From an uncultured Acidobacteriia bacterium (GTDB lineage: Bacteria > Acidobacteriota > Terriglobia > Bryobacterales > Bryobacteraceae): DNA of 35,083 bases. Positions 23,537 to 31,570 of the stretch are shown piece after piece. The notes beneath the pieces were generated by a model. The model was not told the origin of the DNA, did no database searches, and saw only the letters and a list, made by a program, of their open reading frames with translations. The translations under genes and the position numbers were made by a program. The number at the start of each line of letters is the position of its first letter. Positions within the stretch are counted from its first letter, which is position 1. The stretch spans positions 1 to 35,083 of the forward strand of contig CAIVVT010000263.1 of the NCBI GenBank assembly GCA_903909435.1, written 5' to 3'.

Positions 23537-24565
23537 TTAGACGACATACTGCTCTCCACCGGTGCCGCGCGTACTCAGAACACCCTCAGACTCTAATTGC
23601 CTCACCACCGCAATCACTTGTTGCTGGGCGGCTTCCACATCCTTGATCTTCACGGGGCCGAGCGCTTCCATGTCCTCGAGCATCATGTCGGCACCGCGTT
23701 GGGACATACGTTGAAGGAACAGATTCTTGAGTTCGTTCCCGGTTCCTTTCAGCGCTACGGTGAGAACCTTGCGATCCACCCTGGAGAGCACTTCGGTGAC
23801 CGCGACTGCATCAAGCCGGACGAGATCGTCAAACACGAACATCAAGTGCCGGATAGTCTCAACCAAGGCCTCATCCTGCTGCTCGATGGAGTTCAAAATA
23901 TCCCGGCTCATTACGGAGTCCAGCCGGTTGAACATCTCGGCGACCGCGCGGACCCCACCATAAGACTGACGATGGAATTGGCCCAGACTGTTGAGCTTCT
24001 GATCGATTACGACGGCGATCTTCCCGATAATCTCCGGTGAGATCTGCTCCAGACCGGCCACCCGCAGGGCGATACTCCCGCGCATCTCGGGAGGCAAGGA
24101 ACTAAGCAAGGCTGCCGCCTGCGACGGGTTCAGGTGCGCCAGAACCAGCGCAATGGTTTGGGGGTGCTCGTTATGGAGGAACTTGGCGAGTTGCTGAGGG
24201 TCAATCTTCTGAAGCGCCTCGAGTGTAGCCGTGTCCTCGCCCAGGCCTGCGATCAGCCGGTCGATCAGCCGCTTCGACACGTCGTGTCCGAAGGCATTGA
24301 CCAGCATGCTCTTGGCGTAGTCTAGTCCTCCGCGCACAAAGAAATCCCGCGCTGAAGTAAGTTGGAAGAACTCCTCCAGCACGGCCTCGGCGATTTCGGG
24401 CGAAATCTGGCTCATACGCGCCACTTGGCGGCTGACCAGTTCAACATCGGTCTCCGAAAGCTGCTTGACGATGTGCGCGCTCGCCTGTTCGCCAAGCACG
24501 ACCAGAAGGATGGCAGCCTTCTCGATCCCGGAGATTTCGAGTTCGGTCTCAGGAGGCGCAGGCAT
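23537..24565 (-). CDS. fliG: flagellar motor switch protein FliG
   Basis: FliG is the C-ring protein that contacts MotA and turns with the MS-ring. Its three armadillo-like domains are visible: the N-terminal FliF-binding region (EKAAILLVVLGEQASAHIVK), the middle domain with the EHPQ motif (FLHNEHPQTIALVLAHLNPS), and the C-terminal torque domain with alternating charged residues (MFVFDDLVRLD, LSRVDRKVLTVALKG, FLQRMSQRGADMML). Length is 342 residues. The ATG follows the fliF stop by 9 nt, with AAAGGA inside the fliF end. Confidence 0.97.
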   Translation of the reverse strand: MPAPPETELEISGIEKAAILLVVLGEQASAHIVKQLSETDVELVSRQVARMSQISPEIAEAVLEEFFQLTSARDFFVRGGLDYAKSMLVNAFGHDVSKRLIDRLIAGLGEDTATLEALQKIDPQQLAKFLHNEHPQTIALVLAHLNPSQAAALLSSLPPEMRGSIALRVAGLEQISPEIIGKIAVVIDQKLNSLGQFHRQSYGGVRAVAEMFNRLDSVMSRDILNSIEQQDEALVETIRHLMFVFDDLVRLDAVAVTEVLSRVDRKVLTVALKGTGNELKNLFLQRMSQRGADMMLEDMEALGPVKIKDVEAAQQQVIAVVRQLESEGVLSTRGTGGEQYVV

Positions 24566-24574
24566 GCTTCGTTA

Positions 24575-26269
24575 TCAAGTCCTTTCGTGAATCCAATTCT
24601 GCAGCACTTGCGAGGCTGGCACGGGGTCCTTCTGGGTCACGTCGCGCACCTGTTTGGCCAGTAACTCCGTCTTCTTCGTCTTTACCAGAGGTATCTTGAT
24701 AGCAGCCAGCGCGGCTATATCCGCCCTCTGCTGTTCCACCGCTCGTTCGGCCATCTGAGCCGCAAACAAATCAGTTGCGTTCCCCGATGGGATGACTGGG
24801 CTCGCGGTTGCGGAGGGCAGTTGCTTCGTCATTTCGGCCGTTCCGGCCGACGGCTTCTTGATTAAGCTTCGGATCACTAGAAATGCGATGCCAATTATCA
24901 GGACTAGCCCTGAAGCCAGCGCGATGGGGAGCAGTAGCGGTTGTTGCATCCAGTTCTCCCACTTGGTTGTCTTTCCGCCCGGCGGCGGCGTTCCAGCAAG
25001 CGCGTCCGGCGCCTGTTGATTCAACGTTTCTTCAAAGGGCAAGGTCTCAACGGTGATTTTGTCGCCGCGCTGTTCGTCGAGGCCCACTATAGCGGCTACC
25101 ACGTCACGCACCGACTTCATTGCTTCAGCGCTGGGGGGAACGAGGACTTTGCGCAGATTCTTGCCGCTGCCTTCCCATCGGACGGACTGGTCGAGCAGCA
25201 TTGCCACCGAAAGACGCTTGATTGCGCCCTGTGGCAGTTTCATCGTTCGCGTGATCCGGCTCGATTGATAGCTGACGTTTTCGGTACGCCTATTGGTGGA
25301 GACTCCTGACGACCCCGGCTTGGAAGTCGGCGGACGCGGCAAATTGGACGCCACTCCAGGGATCCCTCCCGCACTCGTCGAGGCTCCGCTGCCCGTCACT
25401 TCCTCGGACTTCTGTGACTGCACCATTACCGAGCGTGTCGGATCCAATGTCTCTTCACTCTGTTCCCCGCTGTTGATTTCACAGTCCGCTGAAACTCCGG
25501 CGCGGTAGCGCTCATGTCCCAGCAGCGGGTCCAGCGTCGCATTGATCTTCTGCAGAAGGTCGCGTTCGACCTTCTGCCGGTGCTCGAGTCCTGCCTCCGA
25601 AGCGGCTTCGTCCGCCGATGCTGGAACTGGCCGACTGAGCAAATTCCCTTGCATATCCAAGATAGAAACGCATTCTGGATTAAGCCCTTCAACGGCACTC
25701 CCTACAAGGTGGGCAATAGCGACGACATTACGCGCAGATAGCTTCGATCCGACTCTGAGCTTGACCATCACACTAGCTTTTGCGTCCTGGCGGGAATCCA
25801 AGAACACCGAGTCCTTGGGAAACGTAACATGGACGCGGGCTTGTTCCACTTCGGAGAGCGCCATTACCGACCTCTCCAGTTCGCCTTCCAATGCGCGGCG
25901 ATAATTAATGTGCTCCACGAACTCCGTGGCCCCGAGGTTCGACTTGTCGAAGAGCTCGTAACCGATGCGCCCGGTCTTGGGAAGTCCAACTGCCGCCAAC
26001 TCCAGCCTCATCTCCGCAAGCTTGGCGGAGGGCACCAGCACTGAGTCGCCGGATGCGGAGAGACGGTATTCGGCGCTGCTCTCCTTGAGTTTCGCCACTA
26101 CTGCCGCGGAGTCCTCCGCCGCCAACCCGGTATAGAGTGGCTTGAAATCCGCCTCTTTCCGCCAGTTCAAAAGGGAATAGATGAGACCCAACGCTAAGAT
26201 AACCGTGCCTACTATGACAATGCGCTGGCCCGTGGAAAGGCTGGCGAGTATCTTCTTAAACTGGTCCAT
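24575..26269 (-). CDS. fliF: flagellar MS-ring protein FliF
   Basis: FliF builds the membrane MS-ring, the base for rod and export gate. The first membrane helix is at about residues 15-33 (RIVIVGTVILALGLIYSLL). Ring-building motifs follow (YTGLAAEDSAAVVAKLKESS, EYRLSASGDSVLVPSAKLAE, INYRRALEGELERSVMALSE). A disordered Ser/Pro/Gly-rich loop precedes the second membrane helix at about 448-467 (LLPIALASGLVLIIGIAFLV). The C-terminal tail that binds FliG (VTQKDPVPASQVLQNWI) is intact. Length is 564 residues, normal. It follows fliE by 37 nt. Confidence 0.97.
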   Translation of the reverse strand: MDQFKKILASLSTGQRIVIVGTVILALGLIYSLLNWRKEADFKPLYTGLAAEDSAAVVAKLKESSAEYRLSASGDSVLVPSAKLAEMRLELAAVGLPKTGRIGYELFDKSNLGATEFVEHINYRRALEGELERSVMALSEVEQARVHVTFPKDSVFLDSRQDAKASVMVKLRVGSKLSARNVVAIAHLVGSAVEGLNPECVSILDMQGNLLSRPVPASADEAASEAGLEHRQKVERDLLQKINATLDPLLGHERYRAGVSADCEINSGEQSEETLDPTRSVMVQSQKSEEVTGSGASTSAGGIPGVASNLPRPPTSKPGSSGVSTNRRTENVSYQSSRITRTMKLPQGAIKRLSVAMLLDQSVRWEGSGKNLRKVLVPPSAEAMKSVRDVVAAIVGLDEQRGDKITVETLPFEETLNQQAPDALAGTPPPGGKTTKWENWMQQPLLLPIALASGLVLIIGIAFLVIRSLIKKPSAGTAEMTKQLPSATASPVIPSGNATDLFAAQMAERAVEQQRADIAALAAIKIPLVKTKKTELLAKQVRDVTQKDPVPASQVLQNWIHERT

Positions 26270-26306
26270 AAAGCGTCATGTCCCGCAAACGTTGGCCGCA
26301 GCCGGC

Positions 26307-26609
26307 CTACATCTGCATCCGCATGATCTCCTGATACGCCGATACCACCTTGTTCCGTATTTGCAGCCCAAGATCGAAGGCGAGGTCGGCTCGCTGTGCG
26401 GCCAGTGCAACCGTGTGCAACTCCTCGTCGCCGTTGAGTAGATTCTGAATCGCTTGATTGGCGTCCCTGCGCGGGGTTTCGACGGCCTGGATTGCACCGT
26501 CCAATACGGAAGCGAACTCGCCGTGTTTGCCGGAAGCCGGCACCGCCGCCGCAGTCGCTTGACTGCTGACTGCCGCAATTGTCGATGAAGCTGGAATGGT
26601 GAGGGACAT
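26307..26609 (-). CDS. fliE: flagellar rod-MS ring junction protein FliE
   Basis: FliE is the first protein exported and joins the MS-ring to the rod. The 100 residues include an Ala/Thr-rich N-terminus and the conserved C-terminal pattern (AIQNLLNGDEELHTVALAAQ, DLGLQIRNKVVSAYQEIMRM). The length is exactly that of the family. It begins 4 nt after flgC and precedes fliF, the usual order. Confidence 0.95.
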   Translation of the reverse strand: MSLTIPASSTIAAVSSQATAAAVPASGKHGEFASVLDGAIQAVETPRRDANQAIQNLLNGDEELHTVALAAQRADLAFDLGLQIRNKVVSAYQEIMRMQM

Positions 26610-26613
26610 GGTG

Positions 26614-27048
26614 CTACCGCAATATGTCGATCGAACGTTGAATCATTTCTTTTAGCGCTGACATTGATGCCACGTTGGCCTGATAACCGTTCGACGCGCT
26701 CACCAGGTCAACCATCTCCTCGGCTGGGTTAATCCGCGGGTATGCCACGTAACCGTTCACTCCTGCATCGGGATGCCCGGGCATGTAGCGTTGTTCCGGG
26801 TCGCGCTGGTCCACGATGATCTCAGACACCGAGACGCCCGTGCCCTCGCTGACGGCCGCATCCATTGCGGAGGCGAATGGCGAGCCGGCCGATCCCGTCT
26901 GGAACACCACGTCCTTGCGGCGATAAGGGCCACCGTCGGGAGTGCGCGTTGTTTCTGCGTTCGCAAGATTCTCCGTGACCAGTTCGGCGCGCGTACGCTG
27001 CGCGGCCATTCCGGAAGCGCTGATGGATAGTGCGGAAAAGAGGCTCAT
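26614..27048 (-). CDS. flgC: proximal rod protein FlgC
   Basis: FlgC is one of the proximal rod subunits. It has the axial N-terminus (FSALSISASGMAAQRTRAEL followed by VTENLANAETTRTPDGGPYR) and the C-terminal signature (YPRINPAEEMVDLVSASNGY, QANVASMSALKEMIQRSIDI). Length is 144 residues. The ATG overlaps the flgB stop by 4 nt (ATGA). The pair flgB-flgC followed by fliE is the universal arrangement. Confidence 0.96.
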   Translation of the reverse strand: MSLFSALSISASGMAAQRTRAELVTENLANAETTRTPDGGPYRRKDVVFQTGSAGSPFASAMDAAVSEGTGVSVSEIIVDQRDPEQRYMPGHPDAGVNGYVAYPRINPAEEMVDLVSASNGYQANVASMSALKEMIQRSIDILR

Positions 27049-27383
27049 CCGTTCTTCCCTTCATCGATCGCAGCCTTCAAGGTTCGGATCTGCCCGCGCA
27101 GCAGTTGAGAAACTGCGGAAAAGCGCAATGCGTTTTCAGCAAGCAGGCGCGCTTCGCGGTCGAGGCTGACATTGTTCCCGTCGTTGTTGGTCTTCAAACC
27201 CGTGACTTCCGTCACGTGGGGCGCACTGCCGTGAACCAGATTCTGGAACTCGGTTTGGAAGTCAACGTCGCGCGTCTTGTAGCCGGGCGTATCCGCATTC
27301 GCGATGTTCGACGCCATCAGCTTCTGGCGGACGCTGAGCAGATCGAGATAGGACTCGAGCGAGTTATTAATTCCATTCAGCAT
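27045..27383 (-). CDS. flgB: proximal rod protein FlgB
   Basis: FlgB is a proximal rod subunit that contacts FliE. The N-terminus contains LDLLSVRQKLMASNIANADT then PGYKTRDVDF; the C-terminus contains GNNVSLDREARLLAENALRF and SAVSQLLRGQIRTLKAAI. ATG 27383 is chosen because it places 25 residues before NIANADTPGYK, as in most FlgB proteins, and gives 112 residues. Longer starts exist at TTG 27413 and GTG 27401; a GGAAGG lies only 4 nt before the latter. It is the first gene of the minus-strand operon flgB to fliJ. No convincing sigma-54 site was found upstream (only near-misses with 8-9 nt spacing). Confidence 0.93.
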   Translation of the reverse strand: MLNGINNSLESYLDLLSVRQKLMASNIANADTPGYKTRDVDFQTEFQNLVHGSAPHVTEVTGLKTNNDGNNVSLDREARLLAENALRFSAVSQLLRGQIRTLKAAIDEGKNG

Positions 27384-27552
27384 ACGCCGCGAACGATGCA
27401 CGGCGCCTTCCAAAAAATAGTTCGGAAAAACTGCGCAAATGGCCGATGCGGCGCGTCGAAGTTACACCAGCGGCGAATTCTCGTCGCGGCCTGGCGGCCT
27501 TATTGCCGCGGACAGCCAGGCTACTGCTATCAAAAAAGAGACTCATATTCCG

Positions 27553-27578
27553 GAAATGCAAGCCGAGTGAACGATAAG
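27553..27578 (+). promoter_or_regulatory. weak sigma-28-like element before flagellin 1
   Basis: AACGATAAG at 27570-27578 resembles the sigma-28 minus-10 CCGATAA, with GAAA 17 nt upstream. The minus-35 match is poor. It would give a start just before the leader shared with flagellin 2. Very tentative. Confidence 0.25.
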
Positions 27579-27597
27579 CATTTTGACCGAACTCGGG

Positions 27598-27650
27598 GTG
27601 GCAATGCCAACCGGCCGGGATAGGATTTCCCGGCTACTGAGTTATAGGAG
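27598..27650 (+). promoter_or_regulatory. structured flagellin 1 leader with two AGGA sites
   Basis: Hairpin A is TGGC (27599-27602) with GCCA (27606-27609). Hairpin B is GCCGGGA (27614-27620) with TCCCGGC (27628-27634) around loop TAGGATT. The AGGA in loop B lies 24 nt before the AGGA of the ribosome site (27646-27650). The same elements recur before flagellin 2 with pair-preserving changes. I infer an RNA-level control element, possibly CsrA-like. csrA itself is not in the window. Confidence 0.55.
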
Positions 27651-27656
27651 AACAAC

Positions 27657-29270
27657 GTGTCTTTTTCAGTCAATACGAACGTAACTTCGCTTCAGGCCCA
27701 AAACAACCTGCGCGCCTCCAGTGACTTCCAATCCAAAACCATTAACCGCGTTACCTCGGGCCTGCGTATCGTCAACTCCGGTGACGACGCGGCCGGTCTC
27801 GCCATTGCCAACGGATTCCGTTCCGACCAGGCAGTGCTGGGCCAAGGTATCCGCAATGCCAACGATGGCCTCTCCACCTTGCAGACGATCGACGGCGGCA
27901 TGAACAACATCTCGCTGCTGTTGGATCGCGCCCGCACCCTGGCGACGCAGTCGGCTTCCGGCACCTTCGCCGGCGGCACCGACGGTCGCACCACGCTGAA
28001 CAGCGAGTTCCAGAGTGTGATCACTGAAATCAGCCGCCAGGCGCAGGCGGTCGGCATGAACACTGGCGGGCAGTTCGCGAAAGCGCTTTCCGTGTTCATC
28101 GGCGGCGGCAAGGACGCCTCGGGTCTGTCCAACAACACGGCTTCGATCTCGAATGGATCGATCAGCGTCGATCTCTCCCAGTCTGCGGTTGACTCCAAGG
28201 CGCTTGGATTGACCACCTTCCAGACTGCGGCTCCCACCACTGCCCCCACTCTGAGCACCATCACCGCCGGCACCACAGGCGGCAACGTCGATCTGAAGTT
28301 CTTTGGTGCGGGGTTTGAAAGCGGTGTGACGGTCACTGCAAATAACGTCAGCAGTGCAACCTCGCTGAACGACGTGGTTGCGGATATCAACACCGCTATT
28401 AACACTGCCGCAACCGCCGCCGGTGGCCCGGCGGCCGCTTTCAAGGCGGCCGGGATTGTCGCGACCACGGACGGGAAGTCCATTCAGTTCCAGGCGGCGA
28501 ACGCCGCGTTCTCCGTTTCCGACGGCACGAACGGCACCGCTGCGGCACGGAACATCCTTGGCACGGCTGGAGCCGGCGTGCAAGTCGGCGCGCAGGGCGA
28601 CAAGCAGGTCACGCTTGACTACGGAACCGCCCTAGGCGCGGGTGAGTCGCAACTGATGACCATCTCGATGACGGATTCGACCGGGAAGCTGATCTCGACG
28701 AGCGTCAACATGGGCGCTGCCGGTGCAACGACCAAGGCCCAACAGGTTACCGCCATCAACACCGCGCTCAAGGCGGCGAACAACGACCTGAGCAAGTTGG
28801 TCGCAGTTGATCAGGATGCCAGCGCAACCGGCTCCCTGGTCATCATGGGCGGCTCGAACTTCAAGGTCTACGTCGGCGCGGGCACAGGCGGCGACGGCCT
28901 CACCGTGCACGGCGGAACTACTCAGTCTTCGTTCGTAGATTCGGCCGCGAATGGCACCGGCGGCGCGGTTGACATCCTCAACCAGACCGACGCGCAGCAG
29001 GCCGTCAACGCTCTGGCGAATGCAGTCAGCACACTCGGTTCCGCTCAGGCCGCCGTCGGCAAGGGCGAGAACAACTTCAACTACGCCATGAACCTGGCGC
29101 AGTCGCAGACCACGAACCTGGCCGCCGCCGAATCGCGCATCCGCGATGCGGATCTGGCCAGCGAAGCAGCGAACCTCACCAAGGCCCAGATCCTGATCCA
29201 GGCCGGTACCGCGGCCCTGGCCCAGGCCAATTCGGCCCCGCAGGCGATCCTGTCGCTGCTCAAGGGCTAA
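27657..29270 (+). CDS. fliC: flagellin 1
   Basis: This is the filament subunit. The 537-residue protein has the conserved flagellin N-terminal D0/D1 region (VNTNVTSLQAQNNLRASSDF, INRVTSGLRIVNSGDDAAGL and IRNANDGLSTLQTIDGGMNN) and the C-terminal D0/D1 region (FNYAMNLAQSQTTNLAAAES then RIRDADLASEAANLTKAQIL). The Thr/Ala/Gly-rich central part includes flagellin hook-IN-like repeats (ITAGTTGGNVDLKFFGAGFE). The start is GTG 27657 with AGGAG at 27646-27650. It is followed by a strong terminator at 29299, so it is probably monocistronic. It is nearly identical in its ends to flagellin 2 downstream and differs mainly in the surface-exposed middle. It is divergent from flgB. Confidence 0.97.
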   Translation: MSFSVNTNVTSLQAQNNLRASSDFQSKTINRVTSGLRIVNSGDDAAGLAIANGFRSDQAVLGQGIRNANDGLSTLQTIDGGMNNISLLLDRARTLATQSASGTFAGGTDGRTTLNSEFQSVITEISRQAQAVGMNTGGQFAKALSVFIGGGKDASGLSNNTASISNGSISVDLSQSAVDSKALGLTTFQTAAPTTAPTLSTITAGTTGGNVDLKFFGAGFESGVTVTANNVSSATSLNDVVADINTAINTAATAAGGPAAAFKAAGIVATTDGKSIQFQAANAAFSVSDGTNGTAAARNILGTAGAGVQVGAQGDKQVTLDYGTALGAGESQLMTISMTDSTGKLISTSVNMGAAGATTKAQQVTAINTALKAANNDLSKLVAVDQDASATGSLVIMGGSNFKVYVGAGTGGDGLTVHGGTTQSSFVDSAANGTGGAVDILNQTDAQQAVNALANAVSTLGSAQAAVGKGENNFNYAMNLAQSQTTNLAAAESRIRDADLASEAANLTKAQILIQAGTAALAQANSAPQAILSLLKG

Positions 29271-29298
29271 TGACTGAACTTCCCTAAATTGGGGATTA

Positions 29299-29342
29299 GG
29301 CCGCGGCCAGTGGACTCCGGTCCTCTGACCGCGGCCGTTTTT
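29299..29342 (+). terminator. intrinsic terminator of flagellin 1
   Basis: GGCCGCGGCCAG (29299-29310) pairs with CTGACCGCGGCC (29325-29336) with a single mismatch, and five T residues follow after one G. A related terminator follows flagellin 2. Confidence 0.85.
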
Positions 29343-29564
29343 GATCAGACCGGCGCATTCGCCGATGAGCTCTGATCCAAGAATGATGAAGTTCTGCTTC
29401 CACTGCCCTGCACAGGGCCGCGAACGAAAGCGAGCGGTCAAGTCCCGTGGCAGATACGACTCCTTCTGCGGCTCCGTTCCGGTGAGCTGACCGGGCAGCT
29501 GCGTCAACAACTCGACCCGCCACCCGCCGCGCGCATCCGCTCCGGTGCACCCCTCATTCAGAAA
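29343..29564. other. spacer between the two flagellin units
   Basis: I find no gene in this stretch. A frame running into flagellin 2 is open from 29545, but its codons before 29668 encode a Pro/Arg-rich segment without flagellin similarity and cover the promoter and leader. They are therefore not part of the protein. Confidence 0.6.
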
Positions 29565-29580
29565 AGGCCACCCGTTTGCA
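29565..29580 (+). promoter_or_regulatory. candidate sigma-54 promoter of flagellin 2
   Basis: AGGCCACCCGTTTGCA has GG-N10-GC spacing and a perfect TTGCA minus-12. The minus-24 half (AGGCCA) is weaker. The start near 29591 would fall right before the conserved leader. No equivalent is seen at the corresponding position before flagellin 1. Confidence 0.4.
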
Positions 29581-29604
29581 AGAGGAACTCCGTGTGGGAA
29601 CTCG

Positions 29605-29660
29605 GGGCGGCAAGAGCCGCCCGGCCGGGAGAGGATTTCCTGGTTGCTGAGTGATAGGAG
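29605..29660 (+). promoter_or_regulatory. structured flagellin 2 leader with two AGGA sites
   Basis: Hairpin A is GGGCGGC (29605-29611) with GCCGCCC (29616-29622). Hairpin B is GCCGGGA (29624-29630) with TCCTGGT (29638-29644) through two G-U pairs, around loop GAGGATT. The AGGA in loop B is again 24 nt upstream of the AGGA in the ribosome site (29656-29660). Pairing is kept although bases differ from the flagellin 1 leader (T-A becomes C-G in hairpin A), which argues for a functional RNA fold. Confidence 0.55.
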
Positions 29661-29667
29661 AACCGAT

Positions 29668-31284
29668 GTGGCTTTTTCAGTCAATACCAACGTAACCTCG
29701 CTTCAGGCCCAGAACAACCTGCGTGCCTCCAGCGAATTCCAATCCAAAACCATTAACCGCGTCACCTCCGGTCTGCGCATCGTTAACTCCGGTGACGACG
29801 CAGCCGGTCTCGCGATTGCCAACGGATTCCGTTCCGACCAGGCAGTGCTGGGCCAAGGTATCCGCAACGCCAACGACGGCCTCTCAACCCTCCAGACGAT
29901 CGATGGGGGCATGAACAACATTTCCTTGCTGCTCGATCGCGCCCGGACCCTGGCGACGCAATCGGCCTCCGGCACTTTCGCCGGCGGGACGAACGGCCGC
30001 GCTAACCTGAACAGCGAATTCCAGAGCGTGATTACTGAAATCAGCCGCCAGGCGCAGGCGGTCGGCATGAACACCGGCGGGCAGTTCGCGAAAGCGCTTT
30101 CGGTGTTCATCGGCGGCGGCGAGGACGCCTCGGGGCAAATAAACAACAACGCGGCGATCGCGAATGGATCGATCAGTGTCGATCTCTCCCGGTCTGCCGT
30201 CGACTCCAAGGCACTCGGATTATCCACGTTCCAAACTGCCGCGCCTACAGTCGCCCCCAATTTGGGCACGATTACCGCTGGCACTACCGCCGGCGCAGTC
30301 GACCTGAACTTCTTCGGTGCAGGGTTTGACGGCGGCATAACCGTCACGGCCAACAACGTAGGAAGTGCGACTTCGCTCAACGACGTGGTCGCGGACATCA
30401 ACACGGCGATTGCCACCGCGGCAACCGCTGCCGGTACCGGGGCCGCCGCGTTCAAAGCTGCGGGCATCGTGGCGACAACGGATGGAAAATCAATTCAGTT
30501 CCAGTCGGCCAACGCCGCGTTCTCGGTTTCCGGTGGTACGAACGGCCCGGCAGCAGCTCAGAACATCCTCGGCACCGCCGCAGCCGCCGTGCAAATCGGC
30601 GCGCAGGGCGACAAGCAACTGAAGCTCGACTACGGCACGTCTCTCGGGGCTGGTCAGTCGCAAGTGATGACCATCTCGATGGTTGATTCCACCGGGGCGC
30701 TGGTTTCGACCAGCGTGACCATGGGCGGTGCCGGTATCACGACCAAAGCGAACCAGGTAGCGGCCATCAACACCGCGCTCAAGGCGGCGAATAACGACCT
30801 GAGCAAGCTGGTCGCCGTCGATCAGGACGCAGCCGCGAACGGATCGATCGTCATCATGGGTGGCACCGACTTCAAGGTCTACATCGGTGCGGCCAGCACC
30901 GCCGGACAGGGACTCACACAGACAGGCACGGCGACGCAGGCCGTCTTCAACGATTCGGCCGCGAACGGCGCCGGCGGCGCGGTTGACATTCTGAACCAAA
31001 CCGACGCGCAACAGGCCGTCAATGCTCTGGCTAACGCGGTCAGCACACTCGGTTCCGCCCAGGCGGCAGTCGGCAAAGGCGAGAACAACTTCAACTACGC
31101 CATGAATCTGGCGCAGTCGCAGACCACCAACCTGGCCGCTGCCGAATCGCGCATCCGCGATGCGGATCTGGCCAGCGAAGCAGCGAACCTCACCAAGGCC
31201 CAGATCATGATCCAGGCCGGTACCGCCGCTCTGGCACAGGCCAATTCGGCCCCACAGGCCATTCTCTCGCTGCTCAAGAGCTAG
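29668..31284 (+). CDS. fliC: flagellin 2
   Basis: This is the second filament subunit, 538 residues, a tandem paralogue of the preceding gene. Its first 100 residues differ from flagellin 1 at only a couple of positions (Ala2 for Ser, Glu23 for Asp). The last 100 differ at about two (QIMIQAG, LLKS). The middle is more divergent (GGEDASGQINNNAAIANGSI, then TAAPTVAPNLGTITAG). GTG 29668, with AGGAG 7 nt upstream, is the true start by analogy with flagellin 1; the frame is open further upstream without flagellin content. It has its own leader and terminator. Two flagellins may be mixed in one filament or differently regulated. Confidence 0.97.
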   Translation: MAFSVNTNVTSLQAQNNLRASSEFQSKTINRVTSGLRIVNSGDDAAGLAIANGFRSDQAVLGQGIRNANDGLSTLQTIDGGMNNISLLLDRARTLATQSASGTFAGGTNGRANLNSEFQSVITEISRQAQAVGMNTGGQFAKALSVFIGGGEDASGQINNNAAIANGSISVDLSRSAVDSKALGLSTFQTAAPTVAPNLGTITAGTTAGAVDLNFFGAGFDGGITVTANNVGSATSLNDVVADINTAIATAATAAGTGAAAFKAAGIVATTDGKSIQFQSANAAFSVSGGTNGPAAAQNILGTAAAAVQIGAQGDKQLKLDYGTSLGAGQSQVMTISMVDSTGALVSTSVTMGGAGITTKANQVAAINTALKAANNDLSKLVAVDQDAAANGSIVIMGGTDFKVYIGAASTAGQGLTQTGTATQAVFNDSAANGAGGAVDILNQTDAQQAVNALANAVSTLGSAQAAVGKGENNFNYAMNLAQSQTTNLAAAESRIRDADLASEAANLTKAQIMIQAGTAALAQANSAPQAILSLLKS

Positions 31285-31315
31285 CGTTTACCGGTCCACT
31301 CGGCTCAGCAGCCTA

Positions 31316-31360
31316 AGCCGCGGCTTTCGGATTCCGGTCCGTAAGCCGCGGCTGTTTCTT
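31316..31360 (+). terminator. intrinsic terminator of flagellin 2
   Basis: AGCCGCGGCTTTCGGA (31316-31331) pairs with TCCGTAAGCCGCGGCT (31338-31353) with one mismatch, and a T-rich tail GTTTCTTT follows. Stem core and CCGGTC loop resemble the flagellin 1 terminator, so the terminator was duplicated with the gene. Confidence 0.85.
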
Positions 31361-31570
31361 TGCGGGTTCAGCAGCCGCACGCGCGCCCGCCGCCCGAGTT
31401 ATCCGGCAGCCTGATTACCGACTCAGGCTCCCCTCGGATATACCAGAGTCCCATTCGATGAATCCGAATCGACTAAGAGCTGTTAGCGAAGTCCTGCATT
31501 CCGCAGGGCTATGAAGGACAGAGCTGCCAGGACGGGTTGCTTTGACCGATAAGGTGATAGAGGACGATAC

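Noticed and set aside
27500..27520. Sigma-54-like GG-N10-GC pairs before flgB on the minus strand
   Set aside because: The minus-12 halves are CCGCC or CCGCG instead of TTGCA; such pairs are common in GC-rich DNA.
27595..27613. Sigma-54 promoter within the TGGCAATGCC of the flagellin 1 leader
   Set aside because: The GG-to-GC spacing is wrong; the palindrome is better explained as an RNA hairpin.
27666..28583. Long minus-strand frames inside both flagellin genes (also 28632-29690 and 29703-30467)
   Set aside because: They are shadows produced by the GC-rich codon pattern of flagellin; Arg/Gly/Ser-rich composition, and the same artefact appears in both paralogues.
29545..29667. 41-residue N-terminal extension of flagellin 2
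   Set aside because: It covers the promoter, leader hairpins and ribosome site; the conserved flagellin N-terminus begins at 29668.
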